The position numbers and the translations under genes are program-made. The notes below the pieces were generated by a model, which saw only the letters and a program-made list of their open reading frames with translations, searched no databases and was not told the DNA's origin. 39,930 nt of DNA from JAYREN01 sp041908845 (GTDB taxonomy: Bacteria > Acidobacteriota > Holophagae > Holophagales > Holophagaceae). Numbering within the stretch: the stretch's first letter is position 1; each line of letters starts with the position of its first letter. The stretch lies in contig JAYREN010000006.1 in assembly GCA_041908845.1 (NCBI GenBank), positions 1 to 39,930 on the forward strand. Reading direction: 5' to 3'. Of the stretch, positions 16,446-23,877 are shown one piece after another.

Positions 16446-17576
16446 TCAGGGCTCCCCGGCCTCGAAGGGGGCCATGGGGCCTTCCCCCGTGTCCATGTGG
16501 CGCCGGATCATGCCGCGCACCAGCCGTTCGAGGAAGGAACTTCGTCCGTGATTCCAGCTCATGGCACTGGAGGCCTTCCACTCGCTCGCCAACTCGAAGA
16601 GGGTGGCGCCATCCACCTCGGTGCCCAGCAGGAGAGTCGGGACCTTGCGCTGGGCGATCTCGAGAAGCGTCTTGAGGCGCCGTCGCTCGTCGAGCCCGGC
16701 GCCGCCCACATGGAAGATGGCCAGCGAGGGCTTGGTCGCCAGGGCGTCCTTAAGGGCCTGGGCCGCGGGGGCGAGGCGGGTGAGGGGACGGACATTCGCC
16801 AGGGCCTCCCTCAGCTCCTGTTCCAGGTCGGGGTCGGCGCTGATCAGGAGGATGCTCCGCTCGGCAATGCCATTGCCTTGGGGTTCGGATCTGGCCGCCA
16901 GTTCCAGACGTCGTGCCATCCGCTCCCGTTCTTCCTCCCGGCGAAGGAAGACCCACCGGGAGAGGGGTTCCAGGACCTCGGTCCCCAGTTCCGGCTGGTA
17001 CTGCAGGCCCACGCTACGGCCCCGCATGTGGCGCACCCGAGCGCCCCCCTCGATGCGAATGGCGTTGTCGAGGGGAATGGAAACCTGGATCGCATCGCCC
17101 GCGTACATCGCCCCTTCCGGAAGGTCCACACGGGTGTGGATCCTGGCCCCGGAGGTGCTCACATCCAGGAGAGTTGCGGTATAGAGATCGGCCCTGGGGG
17201 TGCTGAAGGTTACCTCCACCTTTCCCAGGCGCTCCACCCGGTAGGCCACCCGCTGGTCATTCTCCTGAACGCTCCTGGGGACGGAGAGGCGCACCGTGCG
17301 TCGCCCTTCGTGAAGGCCCAGGCCGAGCAGTTGCACCGAGGCCTCGAAGAAGCCCAGGCCTTGGGGAAAGCGGATCTTGAGGTCGCTGGTCTTGAGCCCG
17401 AAGGCCGCATCGTCCCGGCTCATGGTGGCCAGCACATGGAGCTCGTTTTCCTCTAGGGCCACAAAACTGGACTCGAAGCGCAGGTAGGGTGTGGCCAGGA
17501 TGATGAGCTCCCGGCGCACGCAGGCCTGGACCAACAGCTCACGGATGTCACTCTGGTCCTTGATGGTGATGGTCAC
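16446..17576 (-). CDS. PilZ-domain protein with degenerate receiver domain (paralogue A)
   Basis: 376 residues. An N-terminal domain of about 100 residues (LIILATPYLRFESSF) looks like a YcgR-type PilZ-N barrel. The PilZ domain (about 105-215) has the c-di-GMP signature RVAYR (109-113) and LDVSTSG (137-143), so binding is expected. Residues 240-360 resemble a response-regulator receiver (ILLISADPD at strand 1, SLAIFHV at strand 3), but the phosphorylated Asp is replaced by His289, so it is a pseudo-receiver. Start is GTG 17576 with GGAGG 6 bases upstream. It is head-to-head with a paralogue; both probably relay c-di-GMP to an unknown partner. Confidence 0.8.
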   Translation of the reverse strand: MTITIKDQSDIRELLVQACVRRELIILATPYLRFESSFVALEENELHVLATMSRDDAAFGLKTSDLKIRFPQGLGFFEASVQLLGLGLHEGRRTVRLSVPRSVQENDQRVAYRVERLGKVEVTFSTPRADLYTATLLDVSTSGARIHTRVDLPEGAMYAGDAIQVSIPLDNAIRIEGGARVRHMRGRSVGLQYQPELGTEVLEPLSRWVFLRREEERERMARRLELAARSEPQGNGIAERSILLISADPDLEQELREALANVRPLTRLAPAAQALKDALATKPSLAIFHVGGAGLDERRRLKTLLEIAQRKVPTLLLGTEVDGATLFELASEWKASSAMSWNHGRSSFLERLVRGMIRRHMDTGEGPMAPFEAGEP

Positions 17577-17679
17577 CGAAGCCTCCCGCCTTCTCTTATC
17601 GTGCAGGGATGAGGATACAGTTTAAGAACTTCATCAACTATGGTGGAACCAGCCTGAACGCAGGCGAACCGGGGAGGTC
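17577..17679. promoter_or_regulatory. Divergent promoter region of the PilZ pair
   Basis: The 103 bases between the two start codons must hold the promoters of both paralogues. The only clear elements are the two ribosome sites, GGAGG on each strand next to its start. No -35/-10 pair is convincing. Confidence 0.45.
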
Positions 17680-18795
17680 ATGGGGCATTTCGTGGTGAGT
17701 GTGGCAGAGGAGGTCCAGGGGATCCTGGCCCAGGCCTGCGCCAACCGCGAACTGATGATCCTGGTCACCCCATATCTCCGCTTCGAATCCAATTTCCTGC
17801 TGATGGAGGAGGGCGCCCTGCACGCCCGAGTCACCATGGGCGCCGAGGATGCGATGTTCGGCCTGCGCAGTGGTGATCTCAGATTTCGGTTCCCCCACGC
17901 CACCCGCTTTCTGGAAGCCAAGACCCGTCTGCTGGGCTTCGGCATGGTAGAGGGGCGGCGCAGCCTGCGGCTGGAACTGCCCAAGACGCTCCAGGATGAT
18001 GATCAGCGGGGGGCCTATCGCGCTGAGCGCATCGGGCGCATTGAGGTCACGTTCAGTACCCCACGTTTCGAGCTCCGCACGGGACTCCTGGCGAATCTCA
18101 GCACCACGGGAGCCCGCATCTATTCCAGCCAGGAAAAACTGGAGGCGCTCTTCGAGATCGGGAACCCCATGACGGTTACCATTCCCGTGGCGGAGGACAT
18201 CAAGATCAACGCTCCCGCCGTGGTGCGCTGGATCCAGGGACGGGCGCTGGGGCTCGAGTTCGCGCCCATCCTGCCGGAGCCCGTGCTCACGCCCCTCTCC
18301 CGGTGGGTCTTCCAGCGGCGGGAGGAAGACGGTGATCGCCTGCGGAGCCTGGGTACACCTCTGACTCCCGTCCCCACCACCGGGGCCGGGGGCCTGGTGC
18401 TGGTATCGACCTCCGCCGAGATGGAAGAGGGGTTGCGGAACTACCTGGTGGATCTTCCGCCCCTGCGCCGAGTGCCGCCAACAATGGCCGCCATGAAGGA
18501 GGCGGTCCTGGCCCATCCCGCACTCCTCCTCTTCCATCTGCCCAGCCTTGGGTTGGATGAGCGCAAGCGCCTGCGCACGCTGGTGGAAGTGCTCCCGCCC
18601 CGGCAACCCTTCCTGCTGGTGGGCACGGGAGTGGAGGCATCGGGGCTCATGGAACTGGGCACGGAACTGAAGGCGTCTGCCTCTGTGGTGATCGGCCCCA
18701 AGCCCGGGCCCTTCTTCCAGCGGCTGCTTCAGGGCGTGGTGCGCCGCCACTACGAGGGCGGCGAGGGCATCCTGGCGCCCAAGGAACCTGCGTGA
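17680..18795 (+). CDS. PilZ-domain protein with degenerate receiver domain (paralogue B)
   Basis: 371 residues, same build as the divergent neighbour: N-terminal barrel with LMILVTPYLRFESNF, PilZ signature RGAYR (110-114) and ANLSTTG (138-144), then a pseudo-receiver. At strand 3 (ALLLFHL) His286 again occupies the phospho-Asp position. The shared blocks DQRxAYRxERxGxxEVTFSTPR, PLSRWVF and LDERxRLxTL show the two arose by duplication and inversion, then drifted. GGGGAGG precedes the ATG. The stop overlaps the radical SAM start by 4 bases (GTGA), so these two are one transcription unit. Confidence 0.8.
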   Translation: MGHFVVSVAEEVQGILAQACANRELMILVTPYLRFESNFLLMEEGALHARVTMGAEDAMFGLRSGDLRFRFPHATRFLEAKTRLLGFGMVEGRRSLRLELPKTLQDDDQRGAYRAERIGRIEVTFSTPRFELRTGLLANLSTTGARIYSSQEKLEALFEIGNPMTVTIPVAEDIKINAPAVVRWIQGRALGLEFAPILPEPVLTPLSRWVFQRREEDGDRLRSLGTPLTPVPTTGAGGLVLVSTSAEMEEGLRNYLVDLPPLRRVPPTMAAMKEAVLAHPALLLFHLPSLGLDERKRLRTLVEVLPPRQPFLLVGTGVEASGLMELGTELKASASVVIGPKPGPFFQRLLQGVVRRHYEGGEGILAPKEPA

Positions 18796-20444
18796 AGCCC
18801 TCGGTCCTGTTGGCGTACAGCGCGCCCCGCAGTGGTTTCGGCGACGAGTGGATGCGCTTCCTCCCCATTGGGCTGGGGTACCTCCAGGCGGCGCTCAAGC
18901 GGAAGGGCTACCCCTGCCGTTTGGCCAACCTCTCCGGGATGTCTCGAAAGGACGCGCTGGCCTACTTCCGGTCGCAGAAGGCCGAGGTCATCGGCATCTC
19001 CATGTTCACCTTCAACCGCAAGCGGAGTTTCGAGCTGCTCCAGTGGGCGCGGGAAGCCCACCCCTCCGCGGTGCTGCTGGCGGGCGGGCCGCATCCGACC
19101 CATCTCGCCACCGAGGTCTTCCAGGAATGTCCGGCCCTGGACGCCATCGTGAAGGGCGAGGGCGAGTTGCCGCTTCTGGGGGTGGTGGAGCGGCTGGCCA
19201 CAGCACCGGGTTCGGACCTATGGAGACGGTCGCCGGGCCTCATCCTGCGGGAAGGTGAGACCCTGAGCCAGGCGCCCCTCGAGAATCTCGATGCCATCGG
19301 TTTTCCCGCCCAGCACTTCGAGGCGGATTTCCTCGATGACGTGGGCCAGCTCGCGTACCTCAGCACCAGTCGGGGCTGCCCGGCCACCTGCAACTTCTGC
19401 AACACGCCGGAATTCTGGGGCAGTTCCATTCGCTTCCGCAGTCCCGAGGCGGTGCTTCAGGAGATGAACTTGCTGCGGGCGCGGCACGGGCTCACCTACT
19501 TCTCCTTCCGGGATGACACCTTCACCGCCAATCGGGGGCGCATTCTCAAACTCATGGAGCTGATCCAGAGAAGTGGCCTGCACCCTCTTTGGAACTGCCA
19601 GAGCCGCGTGAATCTGGTGGACGAGGATCGCCTGGTGGCCATGAAGCGAGCGGGCTGCGAGTTCATGCAGTTCGGCGTGGAGCACGCCAGCGAGCGGGTG
19701 CTGGCGCTCTTGGACAAGGGCACCAACATGCGCCAGGCACGCAAGGCGCTGTCCCTGGTGCGCAAGGTGGGGCTGAACCTGGGCGTCTATCTCATCACCG
19801 GCATCCCCGGCGAGACCTGGGAGGATGTGGAGGAGAGCGCCGCCTTCATCCGCGAGGTCCGCCCCCACGATGTGCAGATCTCCCCGTTGGCGCTCTATCC
19901 CGGCACGCGACTCTTCGACCGCTATCGGGAAGAGGGGCGCATCGCGAAGGATTTCTTTCGGGCCACCGGCGATGCGGAAGTCTTCGCCCGGGTGGATGCC
20001 CATACCGAGCGCGCCCTGCGCCATCTGGACGCCGTGGCCCATCAGACCCAGCGGAAGGCCGCGTACTCGCCCCGGGAATTCGCGGAGCAAAAGGCCTGGC
20101 TGGGCTTCTGCACGGTTACGAACCTCCTCTGCGGCGAAGTTGCGGAAGAGGAAGGCCGATTCATCGAGGCCGAGGCCGAATACACGGAAATAGTGGCCCA
20201 GGAACCGGGCAACACCTGGGGCTTCCTGAAACGGGCCCTGCTCCGCGAGAAGCTGGGGCGGCGCACCGAGGCCCTCGCCGATCTGGCCGAAGTGCTCCGG
20301 CTCGCCCCCGGCAATCCCGAGGCCACGGCGCTGAAGGCCAAGTGGAGCCAGGGCGCGCGGCGCAGCAAGGCCAAGGGTCCGGCCCATGGACCCACCGCGG
20401 AGATGAAGGGCGCGGAGACTTACCTGGAGCGACCGAAGCACTGA
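18792..20444 (+). CDS. B12-binding-type radical SAM protein with C-terminal TPR
   Basis: 550 residues. An N-terminal Rossmann-like domain (1-150), as in cobalamin-binding radical SAM enzymes (LPIGLGYLQAALKRKGY, LLAGGPHPT), but without the DxHxxG cobalamin-ligating motif. The radical SAM core (about 185-400) has Cys196, Cys200 and Cys203 in RGCPATCNFC, and TGIPGETWEDVEES later. The final 100 residues hold TPR-like helices (about 453-515), then a basic tail. The BchE/HpnP/P-methylase superfamily is clear; the reaction is not. GTG 18792 overlaps the PilZ gene stop, so c-di-GMP signalling and this chemistry are linked by operon structure. Most such enzymes modify lipids, peptides or cofactors. 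Confidence 0.82.
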   Translation: MKPSVLLAYSAPRSGFGDEWMRFLPIGLGYLQAALKRKGYPCRLANLSGMSRKDALAYFRSQKAEVIGISMFTFNRKRSFELLQWAREAHPSAVLLAGGPHPTHLATEVFQECPALDAIVKGEGELPLLGVVERLATAPGSDLWRRSPGLILREGETLSQAPLENLDAIGFPAQHFEADFLDDVGQLAYLSTSRGCPATCNFCNTPEFWGSSIRFRSPEAVLQEMNLLRARHGLTYFSFRDDTFTANRGRILKLMELIQRSGLHPLWNCQSRVNLVDEDRLVAMKRAGCEFMQFGVEHASERVLALLDKGTNMRQARKALSLVRKVGLNLGVYLITGIPGETWEDVEESAAFIREVRPHDVQISPLALYPGTRLFDRYREEGRIAKDFFRATGDAEVFARVDAHTERALRHLDAVAHQTQRKAAYSPREFAEQKAWLGFCTVTNLLCGEVAEEEGRFIEAEAEYTEIVAQEPGNTWGFLKRALLREKLGRRTEALADLAEVLRLAPGNPEATALKAKWSQGARRSKAKGPAHGPTAEMKGAETYLERPKH

Positions 20445-20506
20445 TGCCGCCTGGGCTGGTGCGGACACGCCGACCGCAGAAGAACGGGAAGGGGAAGTGC
20501 TTGGGC

Positions 20507-20512
20507 TAAACT
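20507..20512 (+). promoter_or_regulatory. Possible -10 box before pyrR
   Basis: TAAACT lies 27 bases before the pyrR start, followed by GGAGAGG. The -35 position (ACGGGA) is poor, so the call is weak. Confidence 0.3.
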
Positions 20513-20538
20513 GGAGAGGTTCCCGTCCGGAGGCCCCC

Positions 20539-21084
20539 ATGACCGACCCTCACGCCCCCTGTCTGCTCGATCCCCAGCAGATGGATGCCTATCTCCTGCG
20601 GGTTTCCCGGGAGATCGCGGCGGCCTTCGGCCATGACGAAAACCTGGTGCTGGTGGGCATCCGCAGTCGCGGCCTGCCCCTGGCCGAGCGCCTGGGGGCA
20701 AAACTCAACAGCATGCTGAACCGGGAGGTGCCCATCGGCATCCTGGACATCTCCCTGTATCGCGATGACCTCACGGAGATGGCGGGCAGCCCCATCGTGC
20801 GGCCCACAGAGATCCCCTTCCGCCTCAAGGGTAAGACCGTGGTACTGGTGGATGACGTGCTCTTCACGGGCCGCACCATTCGCGCGGCCCTGGACGCCCT
20901 GCAGGATCACGGTCGGCCTTCCCGGGTATGGCTGGCGGTGCTGGTGGATCGCGGCGGTCGCGAGCTGCCCATCCAGGCGGACTTCGTGGGTCTCAAGCTG
21001 GAAGTGCCTCTGAACCAGCGGGTGTCGGTGCGGGTGGTGGAAATCGACAAGGTGGATGGGGTATTCCTGGAAGGACGGAGCTGA
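20539..21084 (+). CDS. pyrR: PyrR bifunctional pyrimidine regulator / uracil phosphoribosyltransferase
   Basis: 181 residues. The PRPP motif VVLVDDVLFTGRT (101-113) and the early LVGIRSRGLPLAERL are characteristic of PyrR, which in Gram-positive bacteria binds pyr mRNA to attenuate transcription and also makes UMP from uracil. GGAGG (20529-20533) supports ATG 20539. It is followed by pyrB with one base between stop and start, so they form one unit. I see no anti-terminator RNA of Bacillus type in the short leader, so its regulatory role here may differ. Confidence 0.9.
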   Translation: MTDPHAPCLLDPQQMDAYLLRVSREIAAAFGHDENLVLVGIRSRGLPLAERLGAKLNSMLNREVPIGILDISLYRDDLTEMAGSPIVRPTEIPFRLKGKTVVLVDDVLFTGRTIRAALDALQDHGRPSRVWLAVLVDRGGRELPIQADFVGLKLEVPLNQRVSVRVVEIDKVDGVFLEGRS

Positions 21085-21085
21085 C

Positions 21086-22045
21086 ATGACCACGCCGCGC
21101 TACATCTTTCCCCACAAGCACCTGCTGGGCATCGAACCCCTCAGTCCCCAGGACATCACGGCCCTGCTGGACCAGGCCGAGGCCTTCGAGGAAGTCTGCG
21201 AACGCCCCGACATCAAGATCGTGCCCGCCCTGCGCAAGCGCATGGTGGTGAACCTCTTCTTCGAGAATTCCACCCGCACCCGCAACAGTTTCGAGATCGC
21301 CGAGAAGCGCCTCTCCGCCGAGATCATCAATTTCGACGCGGACACGAGCTCTCTATCCAAGGGCGAGACACTCATCGACACGGCCATGAACCTGGAGGCC
21401 ATGCACCCGGATCTCATCGTGATGCGCCACAGCGCCCCCGGGGCCCATGCGCTACTGTCCCGGCACATGAAGGCCAGCATCATCAACGCCGGGGACGGCG
21501 CCCACGAGCATCCCACCCAGGCCCTGCTGGACGCCTACACCCTGCGTCAGCGCTTCGGCAAGTTCGAGGGCCTCAAGATCGCCATCGTCGGCGATATCCG
21601 CCACAGCCGCGTGGTGCGCTCCAATCTCTGGCTGCTCACTAAGATGGGCGCCAAGGTGACTCTGGTGGGACCGCCCACCCTGCTGCCCACGGAGCTGCGG
21701 GAGACCTGGCCCATGGTGGACTTCAGCTACGACCTGGATTCGGTCATTCCCGACATGGACGCCATCATGATGCTGCGGGCCCAGTTCGAGCGGGGCACGG
21801 GCCAGTACATCCCCGGCCAGGGCGAGTACATCCGCTACTACCAGCTCAACGCCGCCCGCATGAAGCGCGCGAAGAAGGATGTGGCCGTGCTCCATCCCGG
21901 CCCCATCAACCGCGGCTTCGAGATCACCTCCGAAGTGGCCGATGGCCCCAACAACGTGATCCTCGAACAGGTCACCAACGGCGTACCCGTGCGCATGGCC
22001 GTGCTGTATCTTCTGTCCAATCCCCACGGGGAGCAGGTGCCTTAA
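21086..22045 (+). CDS. pyrB: Aspartate carbamoyltransferase catalytic subunit
   Basis: 319 residues; joins carbamoyl phosphate and aspartate in the second step of pyrimidine synthesis. The carbamoyl-phosphate loop is FENSTRTRNSFE (59-70), with HEHPTQALLDAY in the middle and HPGPINRGFEI near the C-terminus. Length suits the catalytic chain without a regulatory PyrI. Start ATG 21086 has CGGAG just before it. A strong terminator directly follows. Confidence 0.95.
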   Translation: MTTPRYIFPHKHLLGIEPLSPQDITALLDQAEAFEEVCERPDIKIVPALRKRMVVNLFFENSTRTRNSFEIAEKRLSAEIINFDADTSSLSKGETLIDTAMNLEAMHPDLIVMRHSAPGAHALLSRHMKASIINAGDGAHEHPTQALLDAYTLRQRFGKFEGLKIAIVGDIRHSRVVRSNLWLLTKMGAKVTLVGPPTLLPTELRETWPMVDFSYDLDSVIPDMDAIMMLRAQFERGTGQYIPGQGEYIRYYQLNAARMKRAKKDVAVLHPGPINRGFEITSEVADGPNNVILEQVTNGVPVRMAVLYLLSNPHGEQVP

Positions 22046-22064
22046 TACGCCGCTGCGCGGCGTA
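22046..22064 (+). terminator. Short perfect hairpin after pyrB
   Basis: TACGCCGC (22046-22053), loop TGC, GCGGCGTA (22057-22064). It starts right at the pyrB stop and has no T run, so it is probably an auxiliary hairpin to the terminator that follows. Confidence 0.55.
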
Positions 22065-22070
22065 TGGGAC

Positions 22071-22095
22071 GAGGCCCGCGGTGCGGGCCTCTTTT
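22071..22095 (+). terminator. Rho-independent terminator of pyrR-pyrB
   Basis: GAGGCCCGC (22071-22079), loop GGT, GCGGGCCTC (22083-22091), then TTTT (22092-22095). A textbook intrinsic terminator. Confidence 0.9.
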
Positions 22096-22107
22096 CTGGG
22101 AGTCGGC

Positions 22108-22788
22108 ATGAGAACCATTTCCTGGTCCAAGGTTTTCCGGGTTGTCTGGCGCGTGAATGCGGTGGGCATCTTCCTGGTGATGGTGCTGGCGGTGGTAGGG
22201 CTCTCGGCCACGTTGCTATCGGAGTTGCTCCGGTCCTCCCCGCGACCGCAGGCCGTTGCTCCGGAGGTGGCGCCCCAGGAAGCCGGGAAACCGGAGCTCC
22301 GGCTGGGCTCTTTCCAGCGCCTGGAGGGCACCAGCGTGGTCCGGGCCGAATTGAGTGAAACAGGGGGAGGCTCTTTCAGGCTCAAGGGCTCAGGATCCAC
22401 GACCCGCAACATCCTCTTCGTGGACACCAGTGATGGGAAATCCTGGTGGCTGCTGCCCAATTCCGATTCCGTCATCGCGGGCGAACAGGACGTTTCTCTG
22501 GTGGAAAATGGAACCTCGATCCCGCTGGGAAGGCTCTATTCCATTGATTCTGAAGGTCCGGACAAGAAGGCAGAGACGACCCTCGTCTTCGCCGACTCCA
22601 AGGGCACTCGGCAGGTCACGGTGGCCAAGGGTGGCGTGGAGATCGACGGGGTGTTCACCCTTAACCGCGAGGAGGCCCGGGTGGTGTACCGCGATCCGAC
22701 GGGCTATCACCTGGCGGTGATCAATCCCACGGAGGCGAAGCTCATCCGGGACTCCAAATGGGCCATCACCTTCCCCCCGCGGAAGTAG
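22108..22788 (+). CDS. Membrane-anchored protein of unknown function
   Basis: 226 residues. One hydrophobic helix (about 18-40) after a basic N-terminus (MRTISWSKVFRVVWR), then a proline/alanine-rich linker (46-62) and a strand-rich outer domain with no recognised motif. Single-pass, C-terminal domain outside, is the likely topology. ATG 22108 lies 12 bases after the T run of the pyrB terminator, with GGGAG (22098-22102) as ribosome site, so its own promoter must overlap the hairpins, or it depends on read-through. I cannot assign a function. Confidence 0.7.
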   Translation: MRTISWSKVFRVVWRVNAVGIFLVMVLAVVGLSATLLSELLRSSPRPQAVAPEVAPQEAGKPELRLGSFQRLEGTSVVRAELSETGGGSFRLKGSGSTTRNILFVDTSDGKSWWLLPNSDSVIAGEQDVSLVENGTSIPLGRLYSIDSEGPDKKAETTLVFADSKGTRQVTVAKGGVEIDGVFTLNREEARVVYRDPTGYHLAVINPTEAKLIRDSKWAITFPPRK

Positions 22789-22992
22789 CGAGGGTCTATT
22801 TACGGCAGTTTTCTGCGCCATTTGCATTCTTTGTGGCCAGTAAATTCCATGCAAGATGGTGCAGATATTTTGAAGACAAACCTGGTGACTTCCTCCTGAT
22901 CTGCGACTGCCATTGAACTCTCTGGTTGATCGCCACAAAGGACACAAGGCGAAATTTGGAAGGTGATTCGTAAGATACGGGGGACAGTAGGC
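22789..22992. other. Repeat-bearing spacer, lower GC
   Basis: 204 bases, clearly poorer in GC than its surroundings. CTTTGTGGC (22829-22837) and GCCACAAAG (22932-22940) are inverted, and the right side reads GCCACAAAGGACACAAGG, the CACAAAG-style intergenic repeat seen in many bacteria. A remnant of a small dispersed repeat seems likely. No promoter or ORF is convincing. Confidence 0.5.
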
Positions 22993-23877
22993 ATGAAACG
23001 GTTTGTGATTCTTTTGACGAGTGTGCTACTGGCCCAAACAACCCAATCAGATGTCAGTCGGCTGCTTGGATCAGCCCGCAGTGATCTATGGGTTTTCGGT
23101 GTGAATACCGACCCGAAGGACAAGAGTGCTGAAGTTCAAGTGCGCTCCTGGAAGCTGCCCAAAGAACGCTGGCTCTGGACTCTGGATCCTGTGCCAAGCA
23201 CAGTCCTTTACTCCGAACGTCCCGGAGAATGGGACTGGCAGCATGGCCTAGCCTTCCAACTCAAGATGGATGAGGGCCGCTTCTATCTGAGTAAATACGA
23301 TGACCATTCTGGGTTTTCGGCAAATTGGGGGATGGGTACACGCGAGGATGGAACCTACTTCAACCGGGGTACCATCCTTCGCTATGAGGATGGGCATCTC
23401 AAGCTTGTTCCAGACGCTTTGAAGCGGGCTCGTGTAGATTACGGGCTCAGAGAAACCCAGAACTTCCTGGGGATGGTTGGGGACAAGGTTTTCTACTTCG
23501 ACTCCGCGCAAGGCGACCGAATTTTCTTTTTCGAGAAGGGGCGCCCAGATCAGCGATTTGAAGTGGCTATTCCAATCCATCCTCTTTGGTCGAAAAGCTG
23601 GAAGCTGGCGAGCGTAGATCAGGTGTTCGCGGGCGAGAATCCGGACGAGATCCTGGTCTATGTCTGGGCCAAGAATACGGCCTGGATGTCGGCGAAACCC
23701 AGGCGGGATGCCTCGGGTGTCTCCGTTGATCTGAAGACTGCCAAGCCCGCAGGGGGGAGTCAAATACACCGAATAATCCCATTCCGCAGACCCCAGGTAA
23801 CCCGACGAGAAGAAAGAACCCGCCCATTGGTTGCGAGGGGCGTGTCGTGGGCTTATCAGATGACTAGAGAGCCTTAG
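22993..23877 (+). CDS. Exported protein of unknown function, probable C-terminal frameshift
   Basis: 294 residues as read, with a signal peptide (MKRFVILLTSVLLAQ) and a strand-rich, aromatic body (DWQHGLAFQLKM, FYLSKYDDHSGF). No family recognised. GC is lower than its neighbours. The last 38 residues are Arg-rich and look unlike the rest. Just before them is a G6 run (23752-23757); with one G fewer the frame would read AGGVKYTE and stop at 23774-23776, avoiding the 14-base overlap with the SPFH gene. A base-call or true frameshift is likely. The ribosome site of ATG 22993 is weak. Confidence 0.6.
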   Translation: MKRFVILLTSVLLAQTTQSDVSRLLGSARSDLWVFGVNTDPKDKSAEVQVRSWKLPKERWLWTLDPVPSTVLYSERPGEWDWQHGLAFQLKMDEGRFYLSKYDDHSGFSANWGMGTREDGTYFNRGTILRYEDGHLKLVPDALKRARVDYGLRETQNFLGMVGDKVFYFDSAQGDRIFFFEKGRPDQRFEVAIPIHPLWSKSWKLASVDQVFAGENPDEILVYVWAKNTAWMSAKPRRDASGVSVDLKTAKPAGGSQIHRIIPFRRPQVTRREERTRPLVARGVSWAYQMTREP

